NCBI RefSeq assembly: GCF_002878395.1
Contig: NW_025842141.1
Span: 105,442-169,441 of the forward strand
Direction: 5' to 3'
DNA length: 64,000 nucleotides
From: Capsicum annuum
Taxonomy: Eukaryota > Streptophyta > Magnoliopsida > Solanales > Solanaceae
Of this stretch, positions 11,328 through 22,880 are shown piece after piece (the stretch's first letter is position 1; each line of letters opens with the position of its first letter). The position numbers and the translations under genes are program-made. The notes under the pieces are model-generated. The model was given only the letters and a program-made list of their open reading frames with translations, was not told where the DNA came from and did not search any database.

Positions 11328-12000
11328 TATAAAAGCTCTTCTTTTGTCCTTAATTTTTCATCCCTCAATTGCTTTCTTTATTTCTCTGTTTATGCATGTC
11401 CTCCATTTCGGAGATTGTATTTCAACTTTCTTTTATGTCCTCCTAAAAGTTTTTTCAAACGTATGACCTACACTTTTAATTAACATGGGTATTTTAACCA
11501 ATCATTTTAAACAAGCACTTCCTCTCTCTTAATTTATATGGTTGTATTCCGATTTCAAGAGTCAAATTACCAATTCAGGTTCTCGAAAAACCGCAACCCT
11601 TTCCAATGCTAAAGTCACAGCCCCTTTAATTGCTATAATGGCATCACAACCCCCTGAACAATTGCCACAACAACAACCCCCAAGGCCAGTTACGCGACAC
11701 CAGATGTTCTTCTGTAACAACAATAAAGGTTCTCTTATATAATACATCAACAACAAACTTCACAAACACAACAACAACTATAGGTATCACAAATGTAGCT
11801 ATCAATAGTTGAGACGGTCGTGGATCACCCGAGACTTCCAAGAAGTCTTGGAAGTACGGGTGATCCACAACTGTTTCAACTTTTGGTTGCTACGTTGGCG
11901 GATCTGCTATTGCTGATGTGTTTGTCAAGTCTCTTGTTGATGTATTCTGGGCGGCTGAAGAATATTAACGGCCTAAAACCAAAACTAAATCAATGCCTTA
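11328..12000 (+). pseudogene. Duplicated unit I, gene-like part
   Basis: A TATAAAA box at 11328-11334 is followed by CTCTTCTTTTGTCC and a leader shared with units II-IV. The first-exon-like section (about 11560-11950) is Gln/Pro-rich on the plus strand (a short frame from 11638 encodes PPEQLPQQQPPRPVTRHQM). It shares the TTGGTTGCTRCRTTGGCGG core with unit III. It then jumps straight to the common 3' block (GAAGAATATTAACGGCCTAAA, near 11958). The donor site, intron and RNase H-like exon present in the other three units are missing, which indicates an internal deletion. No continuous protein can be read. The product of the family is unknown to me. Confidence 0.55.
11795..11893. repeat. Near-perfect 99-bp hairpin inside unit I
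   Basis: Two arms of about 47 bases face each other around a 4-base loop near 11843-11846. The core arms GTGGATCACCCG and ACTTCCAAG pair exactly except for an AG/T mismatch. Outward, AGTTGAGACGGTC pairs imperfectly with GACTGTTTCAACT-like sequence, and GTAGC with GCTAC. The right arm is ancestral unit sequence (it aligns with unit III near 51020-51045); the left arm is its inverted partner. Confidence 0.85.
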
Positions 12001-12990
12001 AACTTTTTTTTAAAAATATTTTTTTATTGATGTTTGTTCTTCTAGTTTTTTTTTTTTTTTTAAAGATACAAACTTGTTAATATATTTTTTATTTTTTTTT
12101 CTTGAGATTCAAAGTTGCTTCTAATTTCCTCTTTCTGTAGTTAGTATTCCTTCTATTTCAGTTTATTTGTCCGATTTTAATTTGACAAGATATTTGAGAA
12201 AATAAAAAAAAATTTGAATCTTGTGATCTTAAACTAAAAATACGTAGAATACATCAAAATCTTCTTTAATTTTGTGGTTTTAACCAAAGTTAAAACTAAA
12301 GAGCTGACAAAAAAGAAAAAAAAAATTTTTTAACAGAAAGAAAGAATAATTTTTATAATTGGTGTGAGATGCTTTTTACAAAGTAATTATATTTGGAGAT
12401 CTTATAAATAACATTCTATATATACTGATAGACAAACATGAGATAACGAAATTTGCGTAACTTGGTCACTCGTTGATTTTAGTCAGTTTGTACGTCATAG
12501 GTAATGTTAACCATTTATGAGACATTAATACAACAATCAGATTAATTAGTCTCAAATACGTCAAAGTCGGTTATAGAATTAGAAGTTATGTTAATTATTT
12601 AAACAATAAGAAACCATATATTGTATTGTACGATTGATGCAGATTTTGCTAATGATGTTTGAAGATGTGTTCTTCACTGAGACATAAATAATCTGTTTAT
12701 TGAGAAATATTTTTTTTGATAATTTATTGAATCTATTTTTCCTTAGTTATAAATTGCAAGCACAATTCTCAAAGAAGGATAAAAATTGAATTCAGAAATG
12801 TACGTAATCTTAGTAGCTTGCTTATTGGTTCAATTTTTCTCGAAATTAATTGATTATCTCAAATAAGATGTTCTTGAAAGGGTTTGACATCAATGTCCAA
12901 CAAGTTTGACATTTTAGTATTGGATGGAATTTTTTGTATTTATTCTACATTTATTTGTTAGACAGTCACTTTTAAGTTATACCTAATGAA
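12000..12990. repeat. 3' block of unit I
   Basis: AT-rich, no gene. Matches the 3' blocks of the other units, for example ATTGGTGTGAGATGCTTTTT (compare 47338) and GCAGATTTTGCTAATGATGT (compare 47698). Also has CAATTCTCAAAGAAGG (compare 49840). T-tracts at 12000-12070. Confidence 0.7.
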
Positions 12991-13635
12991 AGACTACGGT
13001 GTTTAGAAATTCTAGAATGAGTTGTTTACTTATTTACTATACAGTATACATGAATTTATTTAGCCATAAATAAATATAGGTTTGCGGATAGTGAAGTGCT
13101 ACTTTGTGACATATAAGCGCTTAAAGTTCTGAAATTGTATTTATGATCATAAGGTCCATTTGAATTATGCTCTTAGTTTGAGATCACTCGAAATGTATTC
13201 ATTTTATCAGAAAGCATGATCTTTCCAAAATTACTTATTTATTATTTGTTGGTCTCTCCAAAATTACTTATTTATTATTTGCTCATGTTTGATTGACACA
13301 TTTATTTTATATATATTTTTCAAAAATCAGGATACAACTTGTTATTCTCCTAAGTTTATCTGTTGACTTTGCTAGTAAATTGTTTAGTACCAAACACATA
13401 TTACTAATTAATTAGCACTAAGTTAAATTTGATTTACTATAATAATTGAAAAAATCTATCATAACTTAAATTAATTTACAGTTATATAGAAGAAGAATCT
13501 CATACAATATTTCTGTCTATACAAACGATCTCAGCCAAAATGATTTACAAGATGAAATTCAGTCATTCACATATTAATGTATACAGAGACTAGAAAATCA
13601 CTTAATGATATTTAAACATTCATCAGACAAAAATT
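12990..13635. repeat. Segment A and first monomer of unit II
   Basis: 12998-13510 repeats 10050-10500. It is followed by the start of a monomer (ATGAAATTCAGTCATTCACA, TTTAAACATTCATCAGAC) that stops at AATCAATAATA, where pararetroviral sequence begins. The rest of unit II resumes at 31661. Confidence 0.75.
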
Positions 13636-13669
13636 GAATCAATAATAGACTATCACTTAGTTACAGACT

Positions 13670-14458
13670 ATCATGATTTAGTAAATTTAATAGAAGAATG
13701 TGAACATGAATTTGAAGAAGGAAAAGGATTAGACAGTAATCAGCGTTGTTTTTGTAAGTGATTTTCAAGTAAAAATAAGGGCAAAATATAAAAAATGTTA
13801 CAAAGAAGGATGCATAAAATGCATAGAAAAAACCTCAGGAATCTTAGAAACTCCAAAATCAATAAATACTTTAAATAAATTTTCCAACCAGAAACCAATA
13901 ACCAGAACAACAGAAGATAGAATATTAGAATTAGAAGAAAGACTAAACAGATTAGAGATAAGAGTATACAATAAAGATATAATTAAAGAAGAAGACTTAG
14001 TAGAGGTAGAATTATTAAATACATCTGTTGAAAATAATAAAGTTAAAAAATTAATGAATGTACCATTTGAAGGAATGGTATGTAATGAAGAAAAGAAAAT
14101 CAGTACAGTCAAGGTTTTAGCAAGAATAAAAATTCAAGACTATGAGTTCGAAACTTTAGCTATAGTTGATTCAGGATGTACAAAAAGCATTTTAAGTCGT
14201 AAAATTTTACTATCAAAGTTAATTAAAAATTTGCCAAAACTTCAACTATCCATGCAAATGGACGGAACCTATAATATGTATACAGACTATATACCAAAGG
14301 CAAAGGTAAGTTTTATCAATACATGTGAAAAATTCTACCAACCGTCGTATATACTCAATGAAATACTAGTTAAAGACTTAAATATAATGGCAGACTTTGT
14401 GTTAGGATTAGATTTTATGATGCAAAATAATAGCGGATGTCTTGTTAAGAAAAAATAG
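13670..14458 (+). pseudogene. EPRV2 coat C-terminus and aspartic protease region
   Basis: A first piece (about 13670-13762) reads an acidic helix and a Cys pair (QRCFCK) before a stop. From about 13790 an open frame runs to the stop at 14456-14458. It contains a Cys-rich YKEGCIKCIEK piece and a Glu-rich coiled-coil-like segment (ILELEERLNRLEIRV). The retropepsin active site follows as AIVDSGCTKSIL near 14158-14193, with DSG in place of the commoner DTG, and the later hydrophobic FVLGLDFM near 14400. Retropepsins cut the viral polyprotein. The frame is interrupted between the Cys-rich pieces; the protease part itself looks open. Confidence 0.75.
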
Positions 14459-14575
14459 GTAATATTCGCTAGTAATATCACCCACTCACCAGTACAGACA
14501 CAACCTACTTTAACTAAATATCGTTTTCTTAAGGATAAGCTAGATGAAAACTCAGATGACCAAATAAAACCCAGA

Positions 14576-15735
14576 ATGCCACTAAAATGTGATAACGGAG
14601 AAAATTGTACATGTAATGATAATAAAAAGGCAACAATGTATGAAGAATTACAAGATTTATTAGTAGTAGAAGAAATAGAAAAAGACTATACTTTAATAGA
14701 AATGGATACAGAATTATACAATTTTAAGAAAGGCATACAACAGATAGGAGTAATAAAAGATCAAAAAGATTTAGATAAAATAATACAAATCCTAGATAAG
14801 CTAGAAATAATCGAAGAAAAACCCTTGCAACATTGGGACTCCAATCAAATTACCTGCAAATTAGAAATAATTAATCCAGAATATACTATAAAAACAACAT
14901 CTATAGAAGCTACAAATGAAGATCTTAAAGACTTTAAAATACAAATAAAAGAGCTATTAGAATTAAGAATAATTAGAAGATCTACATCAAGACATAGGTC
15001 AGCAGCTTTCATAGTAAGAAACCATAGTGAAATAGTAAGAGGAAAAGCTAGAATGGTAATAAATTACAAAAGACTAAATGATAATACTGTAATGGATGGA
15101 TATAAGTTACCAGACAAAACAGAATTAATAAATAGAATACAAGAAAGAAAAATATTTAGTAAGTTTGATTGTAAATTTGGATATTGGCAGATTAAAATGC
15201 ATGAAGAAAGTATAAAATGGACAGCTTTTACATGTCCAGAAGGACATTTTGAATAGCTGGTCATGTCGTTTGGATTAAAAACGGTTCCTCCAATTTTTCA
15301 AAGAAAAATGGATAGTATTTTTAGAGACTATAAAAATTTTGTATCAGTTTACGTAGATGATATTTTAGTCTTTAGTAATAATATGAGAGAACATTTAGGA
15401 CATCTATAATAAGTTTTTAAATTATTCGTAGATAATGGAATAATAATAAGTAGAAAGAAAATGAAATTAAGTAAAAATAGTTTTAATTTTTTAGGAGTAG
15501 TTATTGGAGATAGTACAATAAAATTACAACCGCACATAGCTAAAAAGGTCTTAGAAATGTCAGATAAATTAGACAAGACTAAAGATTTACAAAATTTTTT
15601 AGGACTCCTAAATTATGTTAGAGCTTTTATCAAAACTTAAAAAAAGTAGCAGGACCACTATGCTCTAAAATAGGATCGATAGGTCAAAATTTTTTTAATA
15701 CTGAAGATATAAAATTAGTCCAACAACTTGAAAGC
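14576..15735 (+). pseudogene. EPRV2 reverse transcriptase
   Basis: Copies the viral RNA into DNA. Reading order: Cys-rich start (KCDNGENCTCND), linker, then fingers ARMVINYKRLND near 15050 and FSKFDCKFGYWQIKMHE near 15155-15205. The palm box follows as VYVDDILVFS near 15346-15375 and thumb/connection as FLGVVIGDSTIKL and LQNFLGLLNYVRAF. Lesions: an in-frame TAG at 15254-15256 where the family has a Trp before LVMPFGL, a TAA pair near 15408, and a stop near 15638. YVDD with the following text fits Caulimoviridae better than Ty3/gypsy given the flanking genes; the two groups have related RTs. Confidence 0.85.
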
Positions 15736-16188
15736 ATGATACAAGACATCCCAGACTTAACGTTACCATTAGAAATGAATTATTTAATTGTCGAGACAGA
15801 TGAAAGCCTTCAAGGATGTGGAGTAGTATTAAAAGCAAAGCCTAACAAATATAGTGATAAAAAGGATGAAAAAATTTGTGCTTATTCTAGTGAAAAATAT
15901 AAAGAAAAAGAAAAATTAAATAGCATAGATACGGAGACACTAGCAGTAATTTATTATTTGAATAGTTTTAAATTTTATATATTAAATAAACACGAAATAC
16001 TAGTAAGAACAGACTGCGAGGCTATAGTAAAGTTTTATCAGAAAATAAAAGATAAGAATAGTAGTAAAAGCAGATGGTTAAATTTCCTAGATGCTCCTTC
16101 AATCTATAATATTGTTTTAGAACATATTAAAGGAAAAAATAATAACTTAACAGACCAACTTAGTAGATTAATTAAAGAATACAACTAA
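15736..16188 (+). pseudogene. EPRV2 RNase H domain
   Basis: Degrades RNA in the RNA:DNA hybrid. The catalytic acids are visible in order: VETDESLQGCGVV, SIDTETLAVIYYL, VRTDCEAIVKFY and NNLTDQLSR. The segment 15736-16188 is uninterrupted, but it is cut off from the RT by the upstream stops. The SSKSRWLNFLD segment before the last Asp is typical of caulimovirid RNase H. Confidence 0.85.
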
Positions 16189-16204
16189 CGATTTTTGTTT
16201 CAGT

Positions 16205-17366
16205 ATGAATACAGGGAAAGAAAAAGGCAAGGTAGAAGCATCATCATCCCAAGACTATCTAAAGACAGTAATGAGCAACACTCATTTCAGACCACTTATG
16301 ATGCTAGAACAACAAAAATTATATAGAATAATTTTTGGACCCTACAACTTGGTATGTTACGAACCATTCAACTTAACTTTCAGATGAAAGCCGGAAGTAC
16401 AAGTGGATAAGCCGCAGATATGTCTACTAGATAATTTATAGATAGCATATTATAGAAGAGACAATAGTCATTTTATTTCAGTTCTAAATGCATTAAGTTA
16501 TTATTTTACTGAGAAAAATACTACTAACAGGTTTAAACTCTATGTTGTTCTCAGAGGACAGCAACAAGGAGTGTTACAGACTTGGATAGAGGTAATGGAC
16601 GCCATAAAAGATTATAGAACACCTCTTTATAAAGGTTTTTAAGACCTCTCAGAAACTCTAGACTATGCCCGAAGAAATCTGGGACCAAATTATTTTATTA
16701 CTGCAGCTTTAAGACCAGAAACACAAAACACTTCTCAATATAATATTAACATAGACACAGAAAAAATTATATTTTGTGATCATTGTTCCTCTATGAACGA
16801 AGCTTTTACAAGACTGAATCAAGCCAATGAAGTTTTAATACAAGATAATGAAAACCTTGTAAAAGAAAAAGATAAATGTTAGAACATGTAAGTATTTTAC
16901 AAGATCATATAAAAATCCTTCATTTTGAACTTTCACAACAGACTCCATCAATTTATGAGACCTAGCCAAAGAGTTCTTCATCTTTTTTAAAAATGGAAAA
17001 ACCCACTGTATCGGGTAATGATACAGCTAGTCCAGCTCAAACGGTAGCCGGTAAAGTCTTCTCAAATCTGTTAATGGGTGTACGTTCCCCAATGAATGCA
17101 GAAAGACCTACTGTATCGGGTAATGATACAGCTAGTCCAGCTCAAACGGTAGCTGGTAAAGACTTATCAAATCCGTTGACGTCTGACACTTTGCCAAAAA
17201 ATATACGGAGAATACTCCCAACTAGTTTTAAAATCACAGGTACTCAGACAGCAGATGAAGGAAGTTCTTCTCAAAATAAGATGGGATTTTCATTAAGAAA
17301 AAAGAAAAATGAAAAAAGATATAGAAAAATAGTAGTAGACTCAATAAAAAAGTTTTTAGCAGAATA
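16205..17366 (+). pseudogene. EPRV2 viroplasmin/transactivator-like protein
   Basis: Starts 17 bases after the RNase H stop. The first frame (16205-16387) ends in a stop. Beyond it, 16528-16720 reads a viroplasmin-type (RNase H1 N-terminal-like) domain: KLYVVLRGQQQGVLQTWIEV, then LYKGF, LSETLDYARRNLG and NYFITAAL. This domain family is found in caulimovirid inclusion-body/transactivator proteins. A CDHCSSMNEAFTRLNQANEV coiled-coil segment follows. From 16993 an open frame has two direct 35-residue repeats (TVSGNDTASPAQTVAGK, at 17002 and 17107) and a basic tail (LRKKKNEKRYRK). At least four stops or frame changes break it. Confidence 0.7.
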
Positions 17367-17367
17367 A

Positions 17368-17601
17368 TTGCCTAAGGAGATATCTATGAATCCAGAACCA
17401 CCAGAGCAAAGACCCAGAATTTCTTTAATTCCAAGAGAAGAGACAAGAATTAGAACAAGACTAGGATTATCAGACGGATACAGTGACGAGTATGAACGAG
17501 AATACAACTCAGCCATGGATCAATTTGTCCAAGACCCAAATACAGACGATGATTTAGGAATGGAGTTTGACTCAGAAACTTTACACAATTTGGATACATA
17601 A
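17368..17601 (+). pseudogene. EPRV2 acidic C-terminal frame
   Basis: Opens right after the stop of the preceding frame (TAA then TTGCCTAAGG). It reads a Pro/Arg-rich start (PEPPEQRPRISLIPREE) and an acidic tail (DPNTDDDLGMEFDSE). It could be the end of the transactivator-like protein separated by one mutation, or a small separate gene. I cannot assign a function. Confidence 0.5.
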
Positions 17602-17783
17602 ACAATGGCGATATCTACAAAAGATAAAATAACAAACGTATGCAATATCAGATAAATAAATAAACGGAGAAGAATTAAAGAAAGATATTAGATGACGGGC
17701 CCACTCAAGTTGATAAGTCTTGCTAAAGTCTTTAGAAAGGATTTGAAATCCACAAAAAAGTTAAGATTTGAAGTTCAAAAATG

Positions 17784-17794
17784 CCTATAAATAC
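17784..17794 (+). promoter_or_regulatory. EPRV2 TATA promoter
   Basis: CCTATAAATACCCCCC lies about 180 bp past the last viral frame, the position of the pregenomic-RNA promoter in caulimovirids. About 90 bp upstream is GATGACGGGCCCACT (17691-17705), which includes a TGACG word as in as-1-type elements. Downstream comes a purine-rich leader. Confidence 0.65.
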
Positions 17795-17829
17795 CCCCCT
17801 TTATGGAAGGCAAAAACATGTACAAAAGA

Positions 17830-18400
17830 GAGAAAAAAGCAAGAAGAAATCAAGAGTGAGAAAGTTCTCTAGTTTTCTTAAGTTCTTAGTTTCCAAAGTT
17901 TGTAAGTTAGTTAAAAAAAAAAGAGTGTGTGAAAAGTGTGAAAAATTTTCATAGTTCTTCATTTTTCGGTAGCTGTCAAGTTTTCAGGGGACTCCCAAAA
18001 GAGAAACCTCACTTCTTCCTTAAGACATGTAAGTAGTAGTTACATAGGTCTTTGTATTTTTCTCCTAAGTTTGTAAATTATGTTTAAATTAATCAAGTTT
18101 ATATTTTCTTTCACATGTGTTTTATTATTATTAAGATCCGGATCGCCGGCGATTTTTTGCCAGTTTTTCTGATCTTGTAAAATCTGTAAATTACTTATAA
18201 AATTACCGTCAGTATATGATTATTCTCTCAGTGTTTTAGCAATAATGATGGATTAATCTGTAAATTTCAAAGGACTTGAAAAGTCCGAAGAAGATTAAAA
18301 AGAACTGTTGTTATTCTCCCGAGGTGTGATTAAAGAAAATATTGCTAAAATACCTAAAACTGAAGAGAAAGAGATGAACAGGGTATAAAAATTTAAAAAA
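17830..18400 (+). other. EPRV2 leader remnant
   Basis: No long frame. Purine-rich start (AAAGAGAGAAAAAAGCAAGAA), several short ATGs and a GGATCGCCGGCGATTTTT hairpin near 18137-18155. I did not find an initiator-Met primer site in it. Right edge of the viral sequence is a guess. Confidence 0.45.
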
Positions 18401-19061
18401 ATCAAAAAATAAAAAAAATGTAAAAATAATCTATTTTGGGAGAAAATACACTTAGACCTTTATAACTTGGACACTTATACTGGACTAAGGACAACGAAAG
18501 ACGGAGTACTGAGTAGGACTTCACACCATATTAAAACACAACCGCAATAATTCTGCTTTGATAACTTAAAAACTACTTACCTGCTTTGATAACTTAAAAA
18601 CTACTTACCTGCTTTAATAACTTGGTATAGTAATTTGCTTGTTTATAAGTATTATACTAACTATATCCACTTGTCTAACATATATACTTACACACACACA
18701 CACATATATATATATATAAATATAAATGCTAGTCACTATTTATTATTAGTTTTGTTTATATATTATTAATATATCTATCTGTCTATTTTATAAATATTAT
18801 TGTCTGTTATATATTATTATTATATTGTTATATTACCTATATATTGGTATCATAATACTAACTACATATATATATATATATATATACTCACTTATATTTC
18901 TGCTGCTTATCTATATATTTGCTTATTATATACATATTATATCTGCTTAATACCTCTGTTTATTATTATTATATCTGCTTATTACTTACCTGCTTATACT
19001 ATACTATCCGCTTATTATAATATATACCTACTAATACTTATATATATATATTGAAAAAAAA
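18400..19061. repeat. Low-complexity AT-rich block with short tandem repeats
   Basis: A 32-bp unit GCTTTGATAACTTAAAAACT + ACTTACCT is repeated 2.5 times at 18557-18625. (CA)n followed by (TA)n at 18688-18720, (TA)n at 18868-18888, and many TATTATTA runs follow. The Tyr/Ile-rich frame over 18800-19054 is a product of this composition. AT-rich simple repeat borders the viral fossil on its right. Confidence 0.75.
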
Positions 19062-19915
19062 ATCATGTGCCACAAATTGTTATATATTGTTGAAATCGAA
19101 AAACTGAAAATGGATCATTTTCGTTGAATACATTGTACAATTTTGGGTATTTAGGAGAACCACTGAAAATGAAAATTGCGGCACCATTCGGCTAGAAAAT
19201 GCCATTGATACCGACCAAACACCACCATTTTTCCCACCCCAAACTCACCTAAAATCAATTAAGCCCAACCCCTATTGTGAAAAAAAAATCAAAAGCCATA
19301 AAGAATTCTAAAAACTTACGAAACACTCTTTTTTTTTTACTCACCTTTTCTTTTTCTCCTTTTTTTTCAACACTTTCTTGTCTACACACTTTACTTCTAA
19401 CACATGTTTTCCCCAAATCGATCCGTCAAATGACCACGCTACCTTCATAGATGCAACATTTAGCACATACGAATGCTTTAAAGGTGAGTCTCGTACAAAG
19501 GACCAAGTGGGTCCCACTAGGTCTCAATATGATGTAGATAAGCATGACCTAAAGGCTGACCTACGCTGGGGTTCACTAATAAGGCTGTTCGGGGGGTACG
19601 TATGGTCGATAGTGGCTGCGAGAGCTTTCCACCCACTCCATAACACCGACGGCTCCCCCTCTTAAAATAAGGGTGACTCAACTAGAGGTCGTTTACAACA
19701 CATGTACTACAGACTTGTTGCAGAAAGAATGACTCGGGTTATGCACATGATGCCAAATATAAAACGGTAACACATAAAGTAAAACTGTAAACAAAGAGCA
19801 TGTAGATACTCAAAAATGATAAACAATAGCACAAAATAACACACACAATGTCTATACACCCATAATGCCAAACAGAGCCGATACAACTCAAAAAATAAGC
19901 ACGAATTCTAAAAAA

Positions 19916-19935
19916 GATCCCCAGCAGAGTCGCCA
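19916..19935 (-). other. tRNA-Arg-type primer binding site next to LTR A
   Basis: The minus strand reads TGGCGACTCTGCTGGGGATC, four bases inside the LTR edge. Its presence to the left of LTR A proves that another element's internal region starts there. Confidence 0.85.
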
Positions 19936-19939
19936 GAGC

Positions 19940-22234
19940 TGTCACATCCCTTTTTTAACTCCCCAAAGAACTAGATTTTAGAGTTCGAAAGGGTTTTTAT
20001 TATTAAAGTGACAATGAAGATAATTATTTTGAAAAGGACCTTTTATATTCAAAACTCAGAGTTGCTACTTGGCATAAATTCAGTGTGTCAAGTCACCTTT
20101 TGAAAAATTCTTTTTAAAACGGTTTGACTCTTTTAAAACTGGTTTGCGAACAGAGATTTCGGCTAAGGAATTCTGTTGACCGAGGGAAAGGTGTTAGGCA
20201 CCCCTCGATCCCGTGGTTCGACCACGGTCGCTTGGTGGAGCATATCGGCTAGTATGACATTATGAATGTATAACCCACAATACACATAAAACAACCAAAC
20301 CAAACAAACGAAAATCCAAAAGTTAATGTTCAGTCCAATTATTACAAACCCAAAATAGAAAGAACTGAAATGTAAACCTACACTAATCCTAAACTACGCT
20401 CCACCCGGTGCCCTGGGTCTTGATCACAAACATCTTCCCCCAACATAATGTGTCGGGGCATTCTCTAGTGAATAAATATAAATGAGCTTAGGGGCATTCC
20501 CCGTCTAAATAAATACCTTTAATGAAATGCGTTAAAAATGAAGAAAATCACTCAACACAAATAATTACACATTCGATGATTAGAATCCTATGAGTTGCCT
20601 GCCCTAAAACTTAAAATTTGACTATCGATGCCCAACCTAAGAAATGATACTATCAAGTTCAACGAAATTAACATAATCGATAAATCAAAATTAAACCAAA
20701 ATCATTTTACCAATCTTTCAATTCCCATCCCAAATTACTTTTTTGATACAAACCCAAATTCATATTATCATCACATTTATGCCATTGAGATCAATTATTC
20801 AAAACCAAACATTATCAAACATCACCCAAATCAATAGAGAGATCGAATCACATCCACAATTGCATCAAAATTAAAATAAAGGAAGAGAGAGGGGAGAATT
20901 GCACCTTAAAAGAGTAGATTTTTCACTGATAATAATGAATTGATGAAAACTGAAGTCTGAAATCCTCAACCAAAAGCCTCAAAACGATCAACACCAGCTC
21001 AATATTGCAAATCCCATTCCAAACAAATTCGAAGGCAGCAACACCACTCAATATACCTCCCAAATCGATAATTTTGAACGAAAATAACAAATCTCCGAAC
21101 AGAAATCCCAACAAAGAAATTCCAATCTCAACACCCAAGAGTAAAAATAAGCCTAAACCTAAACAATTCGAAGATAGGGGGAACCCCCATACTGAATGGA
21201 TAATAAGGATCGATATAAAGGACTGTTTTCCGTTTGAAATTGTCCAGACAGTGCACTCGAGATGATAGAATCGTGTTTTAGTTTATGAGTTAGCTGCACC
21301 GGAGCTTGACGGACTCGATAGAGATAAATACGAATCGTGAACGATGTAGTAACAAAGCTTTTTCGGTGAGACCATCGTCGGAATAGTAACACAAACGCCA
21401 AATTTATGTTTCTCCCTCAACCCTCATCACTCCTCTTTCGTCCATCTCTAATTATGCGTTTGAATCAGTGTATCATGAGAAGTGTGTGCGTGATTCGGTG
21501 TGTCTGTGTGTGCGGGTTGTGAAGGAGAATTATTTTTTCGATCGAATCCCTTCTCTCCTCTTCCTTAGCATGTATTTCTATAGCTGTGTGTATGAGAATT
21601 CAATCCATGGTCGTGATGAGTGGTGTATCGGTGAGCATTTGTGCCTATAAAATAAGTGAGTGTCTTGAATGAAAAATTGAGGTTGTGTAATGGTGGTCTC
21701 TCTCTGTTTTATTTTTGTGAGTTCCCTTTTGGAGAAGATGAGATGATAATGAAGTCCGTCTATTCTCTGATGGTATCCGTAAAAAATATGGAGAGGTTGT
21801 TGTGTTCTCGATTCATCTTTTTGTTCTTTTGTGTCAATTTGTTAACAGTGGAATGATATGTTTGGGACCTCTTTTTGAATGTAGTGTGCTGTATATATTT
21901 GTTTTCAATATGAAAGAATGGAAGTTATCCAATATTCCCCGTGGGCCCCCGTGTGTCTATGAATGCCCAAATTCAAAAATAGAAAAATCCTCTCTGTGTA
22001 TTGATGAAAATATGTGTATTTGTGTGGGACACGTGAGTGGGGTGAGGGGTAAGGGTATTTGTCCTAATTTAATTGGAGAGGTTGTCAGGATAGGATTAAA
22101 GTAAGATAAAATTTGCTAAGGGTTGTTATTTTTGTCATTTTATGAAGGGATAATTACATGGTTGAGGGTACATAATAGGATAAGGTAAAAATGTGAAAAT
22201 TAATCTTTTGGAGGGACAAAATTATGCATCTACA
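19940..22234 (-). repeat. LTR A (shared LTR)
   Basis: Read on minus: TGTAGATGCATAATT... to ...GGGATGTGACA. 2295 bp, matching LTR B over its full length with a few percent differences by eye. Open frames inside it (for example 21802-22104) recur in LTR B and are not independent genes. Confidence 0.9.
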
Positions 22235-22250
22235 TCATGCCCCCTTTGAA
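22235..22250 (-). other. Polypurine tract of the Tat/Ogre-type element
   Basis: The minus strand reads TTCAAAGGGGGCATGA directly before LTR A. Confidence 0.75.
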
Positions 22251-22559
22251 TGTAAACACAGAGTGTTTTCATATAAAGAAGTAGACAATGAGACAGAATT
22301 TTGTCCCGATCATTATTCAAAGAAGGAAATAGAAGGAAGAAGGACAACCAAATCTTGACTTAGGACAACCTACCTACCCAAGTTATGAGGGAATCAATTG
22401 ACAGGTATCCCAAAAGATTGGAAGAAAATGAACTATACCGAGTTGGAGAGTCGAGTGAGGTTCCATCGAGGTCCCGGTCCGCGGCTCTGTCATTACATCA
22501 AAATAAAAATTACAAGTTAAAAAACATAAATGAAATTACAAAATCCTATCTACGCAGGT

Positions 22560-22880
22560 TTTGTTGGACTCTTGACTTGAGTTTCATTACCCTATTCTTC
22601 AGGCGGGCTCCTGACTTGCAATTTCTTCACCCTGTTCTTTAGGCGGGCTCCTAAGTTGCAATTTCATCACTTGTTGCTTGGTTTTAAATTTCTCACCCTG
22701 TTCTTCAGGTGGGTTTCTGACTTGCCATTTTATCAACTTGTTGCTATGCTTTCAATTTCTTCACCCTGTTCTGCAGGCAGGCTCCTGACTTGCTATTTTT
22801 CAATTTGTTTAACTTTTAATTTCTTCCCCTTGTTGCTTGGTTTTCCATTTATTCGCCCTGTGCTCTGGGCAGGCTCCTGA
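22560..22880. repeat. Irregular repeat array 1 in the 3' untranslated part
   Basis: Five or more copies of CACCCTGTTCTTCAGGCGGG + CTCCTGACTTGCAATTT, alternating with CTTGTTGCTTGGTTTT pieces. Spacing varies (40-100 bp). Confidence 0.7.

Larger units (their letters stand above)
13636..18400 (+). mobile_element. Endogenous pararetrovirus fossil EPRV2 (Caulimoviridae-like)
   Basis: Plus-strand order: zinc-rich/coiled-coil region, aspartic protease, reverse transcriptase, RNase H, a viroplasmin-domain protein, a small C-terminal frame, then a TATA promoter and leader. No LTRs and no integrase are present, which separates it from LTR retrotransposons. Coat and movement regions upstream of 13670 are missing, so the copy is partial (about 4.8 kb). 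It sits in AT-rich repeat DNA on both sides. RT box text differs clearly from EPRV1, so it is a second viral lineage. All long frames have stops. Confidence 0.85.

Noticed and set aside
11328..12000. Unit I frame PPEQLPQQQPPRP as a seed or LEA-type protein
   Set aside because: Short, low-complexity, not conserved in the sister units; no family block visible.
13636..18400. Classification of EPRV2 as a Ty3/gypsy retrotransposon
   Set aside because: No LTRs, no integrase, and a viroplasmin-type protein plus TATA promoter follow RNase H.
18800..19054. Tyr/Ile-rich 84-residue frame
   Set aside because: Composed of TAT/ATA microsatellite; no coding evidence.
21802..22104. 100-residue open frame with a near-identical partner at 31254-31529
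   Set aside because: Both lie at the same place in LTR A and LTR B; the similarity comes from the LTRs being copies, and the frame has no recognised family.
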